Positions 33,901-37,115 of a stretch of 37,115 nt of DNA are shown in pieces; positions within the stretch are counted from its first letter, which is position 1, and each line of letters starts with the position of its first letter. The translations under genes were made by a program, and so were the position numbers. The DNA comes from Candidatus Neomicrothrix sp. UBA2131. Lineage in GTDB: Bacteria; Actinomycetota; Acidimicrobiia; Acidimicrobiales; MedAcidi-G1. The notes beneath the pieces were generated by a model that had not been told where the DNA came from, made no database searches, and was given only the letters and a program-made list of their open reading frames with translations. The stretch covers positions 27,993 to 65,107 of the forward strand of contig DCXR01000053.1 of the NCBI GenBank assembly GCA_002329075.1. Reading direction: 5' to 3'.

Positions 33901-34286
33901 GCCTCGAGGCCGCCGGCGGCCTCACCGACCTCGGACTCTCCATCGTGGCCACGAGCGGAACCGCCGAGCACCTGCGCGACAACGGGGTTCCCGTGGCCGG
34001 GGTCGTCGCCAAGCTCGGCGAAGACGGAACCGATGCCGTCGAGATGATCCGGTCGGGCGCCATCCAGCTGGTGGTCAACAGCCCACGGGGACGAGGCCCC
34101 CGCGCCGACGGCGAGCACATCCGTGCGGCTGCATCGGCGGAGGGCATCCCGCTGCTCACGACGGCGGCGGCTGCGCTGGCTGCAGCACGCGGCCTCGCCG
34201 ACTGGCGCCACTTCCCGCTCGAGGTGCGCACCCTGCAGGCATACCATCGGGGCATCACCCGCGACCCCGAGGGACCCGCCCCATGA
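30996..34286 (+). CDS. carB: Carbamoyl phosphate synthase large subunit
   Basis: The 1096-residue synthetase has two homologous ATP-grasp halves. The first begins ILLIGSGPIVIGQACEFDYSGTQ and includes RPAYILGGRGTGIA and EMNPRVSRSSALASKATG. The second begins MILGSGPNRIGQGIEFDYCC and includes RPSYVLGGRAMEIVYDD and EANPRASRTVPFVAKATG. The C-terminal allosteric MGS-like domain is present (VFFSLADRDKRAGLEAAGGLTDLGLSIVATSGT). Nothing is missing. It overlaps carA by one base and pyrD by ATGA. Confidence 0.97.
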   Translation: MPRRADIESILLIGSGPIVIGQACEFDYSGTQACRVLRQEGYRVILANSNPATIMTDPDFADATYVEPLRLDVLARIIDKERPDALLPTLGGQTALNLAMELVEAGILDEYGVELIGADAEAIATAEDRERFKDAMLEIGLEVPASGIAHDMDEARRVVDDIGLPVVIRPAYILGGRGTGIASTPEEFEQVAAQGLEASRIHEILIERSIAGWKEFELEVMRDRADNCVVVCSIENVDPMGVHTGDSITVAPAQTLTDVEYQQMRDAAFACLRRVGVETGGSNVQFAVDPATGQQVVIEMNPRVSRSSALASKATGFPIAKIAARLAVGYTLDEIPNDITEKTPAAFEPTIDYVVTKVPRWAFEKFPGASGVLGTSMQSVGEVMAIGRTFPESLQKGLRSLENGRLGLNSDPAEGALDELDDEVLAVATAIATPGRIFQVEALLRRGRTVDQVHDVTGIDPWFLDQVLAIAEERLAIEAMEPDGLGRRDWRRAKQLGFSDAQLAYLWRVDPSSVRQLREAAGVMPTYKTVDTCGAEFAAETPYHYSTWEEEDEVRPSERPKVMILGSGPNRIGQGIEFDYCCVHASFALSDAGYETIMVNCNPETVSTDYDTSDRLYFEPLTYEDVMNVAAAEQPVAIVVSLGGQTPLKLAGLLPEALVAGTSPQSIDLAEDREQWNSLCRELDILQPPGGTAVDLEQARAVVSEIGYPVLVRPSYVLGGRAMEIVYDDTQLQRAMSELSGFGSLGIEGGLSAERPVLVDRFLEDATEVDVDAIRDADGDLVIGAVMEHVEEAGVHSGDSACVIPPPHLSDEVVTMIEAHTRRIAEALEVRGLVNVQFAVKADEVYVIEANPRASRTVPFVAKATGVPLAKVASRVMLGATLAELRTEGLLVDRVVGDHVAVKEAVMPFNRFPEADPVLGPEMRSTGEVMGIDLTPGLAFYKSQVSAGSDLPEMGTVFFSLADRDKRAGLEAAGGLTDLGLSIVATSGTAEHLRDNGVPVAGVVAKLGEDGTDAVEMIRSGAIQLVVNSPRGRGPRADGEHIRAAASAEGIPLLTTAAAALAAARGLADWRHFPLEVRTLQAYHRGITRDPEGPAP

Positions 34287-35230
34287 GCCGCCGAACCCCG
34301 ACGGTCGACCTGTCCACGGTGATCGGATCCGTCCGGCTCCCGAACCCCGTGTGCACCGCCTCGGGTACCGCCGGGCACGGCGACGAGCTCGCCCGCCACC
34401 TTGACCCCTCCGCGCTGGGAGCGGTGGTCGTCAAGTCCCTCCATGCCGAGCCGTGGCCGGGCAATCCGGCTCCACGGGTACATGCAACACCGGCCGGGAT
34501 GATCAACTCCGTCGGCCTCCAGGGGCCGGGCGTGGCCGCCTGGCTCGAGCACGACCTGCCTCCGTTGCTTGCGACCGGCGCACGGGTGGTCGCCAGCATC
34601 TGGGGGCGCACGGTCGACGAGTTCGCCAGGGCTGCTGACCTCCTCGCCGGGGCGCCCTCCGGGGTCGTGGCGGTCGAGGTCAACGCCTCGTGCCCGAACC
34701 TCGAGGATCGACGCAACCTGTTCGCCCACTCGGCCACCGCGACCGGCGAGGTCGTCGACGCTGCGGCAGCGGCCGGCCGTCCCCGGTGGGCCAAGCTCAG
34801 CCCCAACACCCCCGAACTGCCGGATATAGCCGCTGCCGCTGCCGCTGCGGGTGCCGAGGCCGTCACAGTGGCGAACACCCTCCTCGGCATGGTGATAGAC
34901 GTCGAAGCACGTCGGCCACTCCTGGGTGCCGGGCGCGGCGGCCTGTCGGGACCGGCGATCAGGCCGGTCGCAGTTCGAGCGGTCTTCGACACCCACGAGG
35001 CCCATCCGGCGCTGCCGATCATCGGCGTGGGCGGGATCGCCGCCGCCGAGGACGTCGTCCAGTTCCTGCTGGCAGGGGCGTCGGCGGTACAGGTGGGCAC
35101 GGCGACCTTCGCCGATCCGGCGGCCCCGGCAAAGGTGCTCGCCGATCTGGGAAGATGGTGCGACCGGTACGGGGTGCGCTCCGTGTCCGAACTGGTCGGT
35201 GCAGCACATGACAGAGAGGTGAGCGGATGA
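34283..35230 (+). CDS. pyrD: Dihydroorotate dehydrogenase, class 1B-type catalytic subunit
   Basis: Oxidises dihydroorotate to orotate with FMN. The 315 residues have the class 1 catalytic Cys in EVNASCPNLED, and the class 1B-type NSVGLQGPGVAAWLEHDLP, together with AKLSPNTPEL, the FMN phosphate site IIGVGGIAAAEDVVQFLLAGA, and VQVGTATF. Class 1B enzymes normally pair with the iron-sulfur/FAD subunit PyrK, but no pyrK is in this operon. Streptomyces and Mycobacterium have class 2 enzymes here as far as I recall. It overlaps both neighbours by ATGA. Confidence 0.93.
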   Translation: MSRRTPTVDLSTVIGSVRLPNPVCTASGTAGHGDELARHLDPSALGAVVVKSLHAEPWPGNPAPRVHATPAGMINSVGLQGPGVAAWLEHDLPPLLATGARVVASIWGRTVDEFARAADLLAGAPSGVVAVEVNASCPNLEDRRNLFAHSATATGEVVDAAAAAGRPRWAKLSPNTPELPDIAAAAAAAGAEAVTVANTLLGMVIDVEARRPLLGAGRGGLSGPAIRPVAVRAVFDTHEAHPALPIIGVGGIAAAEDVVQFLLAGASAVQVGTATFADPAAPAKVLADLGRWCDRYGVRSVSELVGAAHDREVSG

Positions 35231-35970
35231 CCGAAGGGTTCCAACCAGACGAACTCCACGAGGAGATCGCCGATGAGGGTGAGGTGCCGGCCGAGATCAG
35301 GAGCCACCTAGCGTTGGCACTCGACGTGGACGACGTCGTCGCCGCCCGACGGCTGGCCTTCGACCTCGAGCCGTTCTTCGGCACCCTCAAGGTCGGCCTC
35401 GAACTCTTCTGCGCCACCGGCACCGAGACGGTCAGCGGCTTCACGGCCGCCGGCTTCGACGTCTTCTGCGACCTCAAGTTGCACGACATCCCGACGGTCG
35501 TCGGGAAGGCGGCCCGCGTCGTCGGATCGCTCGGCGCCCGCTGGCTCACCGTCCACGTCCAGGGTGGGGGCGACATGCTGCGGGCGGCCGTTGCGGGGGC
35601 CGCTGCGGGAGCCGAGGGCGTGGGCCTGCCACCACCGGGAATCCTCGGGGTCACCGTGCTCACCAGCGACGCCACCGCCGACCGGTCCGAACTCGAACGC
35701 CGGACCGCCCTGGCCGTCGACTCCGGCTGTACGGGCATCGTCTGTGCCGCCACCGACCTCGAGGTGACCGCCCCCTGGGCGGACCGGCTGGTACGGGTGG
35801 TGCCAGGGACCCGACTCCCCGGTGCCGACACCCACGACCAGGCCAGGGTCACCACGCCCCGCCAGGCGATCGAGGCCGGCGCCGACCTGCTCGTGGTCGG
35901 GCGGGCCGTCACCGCCGCCGACGAGCCGGTCCTGGCCGCTGCCGAACTGGTCGGGCACCTGCTGGGCTGA
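35227..35970 (+). CDS. pyrF: Orotidine 5'-phosphate decarboxylase, type 1
   Basis: Last step to UMP. The 247-residue protein has the catalytic DLKLHDIP (the Asp-Lys-Asp array), LALDVDDVVAARRLA, GTLKVGLELFCATG, VHVQGGGDMLRAA, and the C-terminal phosphate loop LLVVGRAVTAADEP. These match the short E. coli/Bacillus type 1 enzymes, not the longer type 2 form I recall from Mycobacterium and Streptomyces. About 27 N-terminal residues (MTEGFQPDELHEEI...) extend beyond the usual start. Two bases of the ATG at 35227 overlap the pyrD stop. It ends the operon. Confidence 0.93.
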   Translation: MTEGFQPDELHEEIADEGEVPAEIRSHLALALDVDDVVAARRLAFDLEPFFGTLKVGLELFCATGTETVSGFTAAGFDVFCDLKLHDIPTVVGKAARVVGSLGARWLTVHVQGGGDMLRAAVAGAAAGAEGVGLPPPGILGVTVLTSDATADRSELERRTALAVDSGCTGIVCAATDLEVTAPWADRLVRVVPGTRLPGADTHDQARVTTPRQAIEAGADLLVVGRAVTAADEPVLAAAELVGHLLG

Positions 35971-36006
35971 GCCTCCCGACAGTTCGCACAGCTGCCGCGG
36001 TTTGGC

Positions 36007-36020
36007 TAGGGTCACCTCCC
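36007..36020 (+). promoter_or_regulatory. Predicted leaderless promoter of mihF-gmk
   Basis: TAGGGT at 36007-36012 fits TAnnnT and is followed by 8 C-rich bases and the mihF GTG. No Shine-Dalgarno and no convincing -35 are visible. Confidence 0.55.
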
Positions 36021-36335
36021 GTGCCAGGTCCTCCAGAACTCACCGACGAACAACGACGGCAGGCACTCGCAAAGGCCGCCCAGGCACGCCGGGTGCGAGC
36101 CGAGATCAAGGAGCAACTCAAGGCCGGGTCGCTCGACCTGACCAGCCTCCTCGAGCTTGCCGACGACGACCAGATCATCGCCAAGATGAAGGTCGTCAGC
36201 GTTCTCGAATCACTGCCGCGTCTGGGCAAGGTCAAGTCCCGTCGCGTCATGGACGAGATCGGCATCAACGGGAACCGCCGCCTCCGGGGACTCGGCAGCC
36301 ATCAGCGTGCCGAACTGCTCGCCCGCTTTGGCTGA
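36021..36335 (+). CDS. mihF: Actinobacterial integration host factor mIHF
   Basis: A nucleoid-associated DNA-binding protein typical of actinobacteria, unrelated to E. coli IHF. The 104 residues show the basic N-terminal helix (RRQALAKAAQARRVRAEIKEQLKAG), the SLLELADDDQIIAKMKVVSVLESLPRLGKVKSRRVMDEIGI core with the helix-two-turn-helix-like DNA contact region, and NRRLRGLGSHQRAELLARF. Its place before gmk-rpoZ is the actinobacterial standard. The GTG at 36021 sits behind a -10-like box. This gene is the best single taxonomic marker in the window. Confidence 0.94.
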   Translation: MPGPPELTDEQRRQALAKAAQARRVRAEIKEQLKAGSLDLTSLLELADDDQIIAKMKVVSVLESLPRLGKVKSRRVMDEIGINGNRRLRGLGSHQRAELLARFG

Positions 36336-36885
36336 CGCCGTCGCTGGGTGCGACCACGTGCTGCTGGTCCTCTCTGGGCCCGGTGGGGCGGGCAAGGGGA
36401 CGATCGCCGAGGTGCTGGTCGCCAACGACCCCGACCTGGCCCTGAGCCGTTCCTGGACGACCCGTCCCCGCCGGGTCGACGATGCCCCGGACGCCTACCG
36501 GTTCGTCGGGCGCGACGCCTTTCTCGCACACCGCGACGCCGGCGGCTTCCTCGAATGGAATGAGTTCCTGGGCGAGCTCTACGGGACTCCGATGCCCGAC
36601 GACAGCGGCGACCTGCTCCTCGAGATCGACGTGGCCGGGGGCCGTCAGGTCCTGGACCACCGGCCAGACGTGCTCCTCGTGTTCGTCGAGGCCCCGGACG
36701 ACGAAGAGTTGCGGCGTCGGCTGCTGGGTCGTGGCGAGGCACCCGAGCGGACCGAGGCCCGCATTGTCGAGGCCGGTCGTGAGCGGGCCGAAGCGGTTGC
36801 CATCGGCTACGAGACCGTCGTCAACGACGACCTCGACCGGGCGGTCGCCGTGATCGCCGCGATGCTCGCCGAACGGCGCTCCTGA
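36307..36885 (+). CDS. gmk: Guanylate kinase
   Basis: Phosphorylates GMP to GDP. The P-loop is SGPGGAGKGT (usually SGPSGxGKST), followed by the GMP-binding SWTTRPRRVDDAPDAYRFV, GGFLEWNEFLGELYGTP, LLEIDVAGGRQV, and the lid RRRLLGRGEAPE. The start is uncertain: the GTG at 36307 (192 residues) overlaps mihF by 29 bases, a TTG at 36328 would give 185 residues and overlap by 8, and a GTG at 36358 is probably too short. None has a strong Shine-Dalgarno. Translation is likely coupled to mihF. Confidence 0.92.
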   Translation: MPNCSPALADAVAGCDHVLLVLSGPGGAGKGTIAEVLVANDPDLALSRSWTTRPRRVDDAPDAYRFVGRDAFLAHRDAGGFLEWNEFLGELYGTPMPDDSGDLLLEIDVAGGRQVLDHRPDVLLVFVEAPDDEELRRRLLGRGEAPERTEARIVEAGRERAEAVAIGYETVVNDDLDRAVAVIAAMLAERRS

Positions 36886-36943
36886 CCGTCGTTCCCGGGA
36901 TCGGCCAACCGTCGGGGCCCGCCGATTCGGCGCGCCGCGCTGG

Positions 36944-37008
36944 TACCGTGATGTCCCATCCGAACGGCATCGGCTTCCGATGGCGGTCCCCTTTCGAAGA
37001 GGTCCCCT
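36944..37008 (+). promoter_or_regulatory. Predicted promoter and structured leader of rpoZ
   Basis: TACCGT at 36944-36949 fits TAnnnT and predicts a leader of about 50 bases. The leader holds a 6-bp hairpin CATCGG/CCGATG (36968-36982, loop CTT), two copies of GGTCCCC (36985-36991 and 37001-37007), and the Shine-Dalgarno GAAGAGG at 36996-37002. The rest of the gap after gmk shows nothing recognisable. Confidence 0.45.
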
Positions 37009-37115
37009 GTGCAACGCCACGACACCCACAGCACCATGGTCAACCCCGAGATCGAGGGGCTGCTCGACCGGGCCGACTCCAAGTTCCGGCTGGTCACCCT
37101 CAGCTCCACCCGGGC
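37009..37115 (+). CDS. rpoZ: RNA polymerase omega subunit (5' part only)
   Basis: The first 35 codons of the omega subunit. MVNPEIEGLLDRADSKFRLV followed by TLSSTRA matches the conserved N-terminus (IxxLLxRxDSKFxLVxLxxxRA). The GTG at 37009 has an excellent Shine-Dalgarno, GAAGAGG at 36996-37002, six bases away; the in-frame ATG at 37036 is the alternative. The gene runs off the window end. The gmk-rpoZ order is the general bacterial one. Confidence 0.88.
   Translation, partial: MQRHDTHSTMVNPEIEGLLDRADSKFRLVTLSSTR

Noticed and set aside
34828..34858. GCTGCC-rich tandem stretch in pyrD
   Set aside because: It encodes an alanine-rich helix (AAAAAAAG) of the barrel and is within normal variation for this composition.
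36021..36335. mihF as evidence for a nearby phage integration system
   Set aside because: Although named integration host factor, it is a core actinobacterial nucleoid protein in its standard chromosomal position.
1..37115. Search for tRNA or rRNA genes, CRISPR arrays, insertion sequences, attachment sites, prophage genes or a transferred island
   Set aside because: No clover-leaf sequences, repeat-spacer arrays, transposase or integrase motifs, or composition breaks were seen. All genes are + strand housekeeping genes in a conserved order.

Overview
The window is a GC-rich (roughly 70% by eye), very densely coding piece of core chromosome. Every supported gene is on the + strand. There is no mobile element, tRNA, rRNA, CRISPR array or compositional island, and no gap longer than about 125 bases. 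The organism is almost certainly an actinomycetote. The gene mIHF (mihF) sits between the pyr operon and gmk-rpoZ, and the order pdxT-yebC-ruvCAB...yajC-secDF-rel-hisS-aspS-rarA-alaS-ruvX-mltG-aroE...aroK-aroB-aroQ-pepQ-efp-nusB-pyrRBC-carAB-pyrDF-mihF-gmk-rpoZ follows the order I recall from Mycobacterium and Streptomyces. Several traits do not fit those two genera: queA-tgt is inserted, PyrD is class 1B, PyrF is type 1, and apt and aroC are missing at their usual places. A deep-branching class such as Acidimicrobiia is my inference; no marker in the window proves it.

Layout: 1-1092 end of pdxT, then yebC; 1150-3294 ruvCAB (Holliday junction processing); 3331-5456 queA-tgt (queuosine tRNA modification); 5529-8495 yajC-secD-secF (Sec export accessory complex); 8553-10821 a 14-codon upstream ORF and the bifunctional stringent-response gene rel; 10868-14732 hisS-aspS plus a TIM-barrel isomerase-like gene; 14743-16385 rarA plus a small membrane protein; 16424-22222 alaS-ruvX-mltG-aroE and an A24 prepilin peptidase; 22291-26983 aroK-aroB-aroQ-pepQ-efp-nusB and a GNAT acetyltransferase; 27044-35970 the complete de novo UMP operon pyrR-pyrB-pyrC-carA-carB-pyrD-pyrF; 36021-36885 mihF-gmk; 37009-end the start of rpoZ.

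Regulation is the most informative layer. Genes inside units overlap by stop/start (ATGA, GTGA, TTGA, TGATG). Unit boundaries carry a TAnnnT -10 element, usually TAGnnT. At seven genes (ruvC, queA, hisS, rarA, alaS, aroK, mihF) and at the rel upstream ORF this element ends 6-8 bases before the start codon and no Shine-Dalgarno sequence is visible, which is the pattern of leaderless mRNAs. The pyr operon is different. Its -10 element is followed by a PyrR-binding-loop-like hairpin, a Shine-Dalgarno sequence abutting that hairpin, a GTG start, and then the only convincing intrinsic terminator I found, lying inside the first codons of pyrR.

I found no wholly new multi-gene system. The best leads are the pyrR leader with its in-frame terminator, a Tgt that has lost all three zinc-binding cysteines while keeping its catalytic motifs, the leaderless-promoter layout with TAG stop codons doubling as -10 boxes, and the 14-codon upstream ORF of rel.
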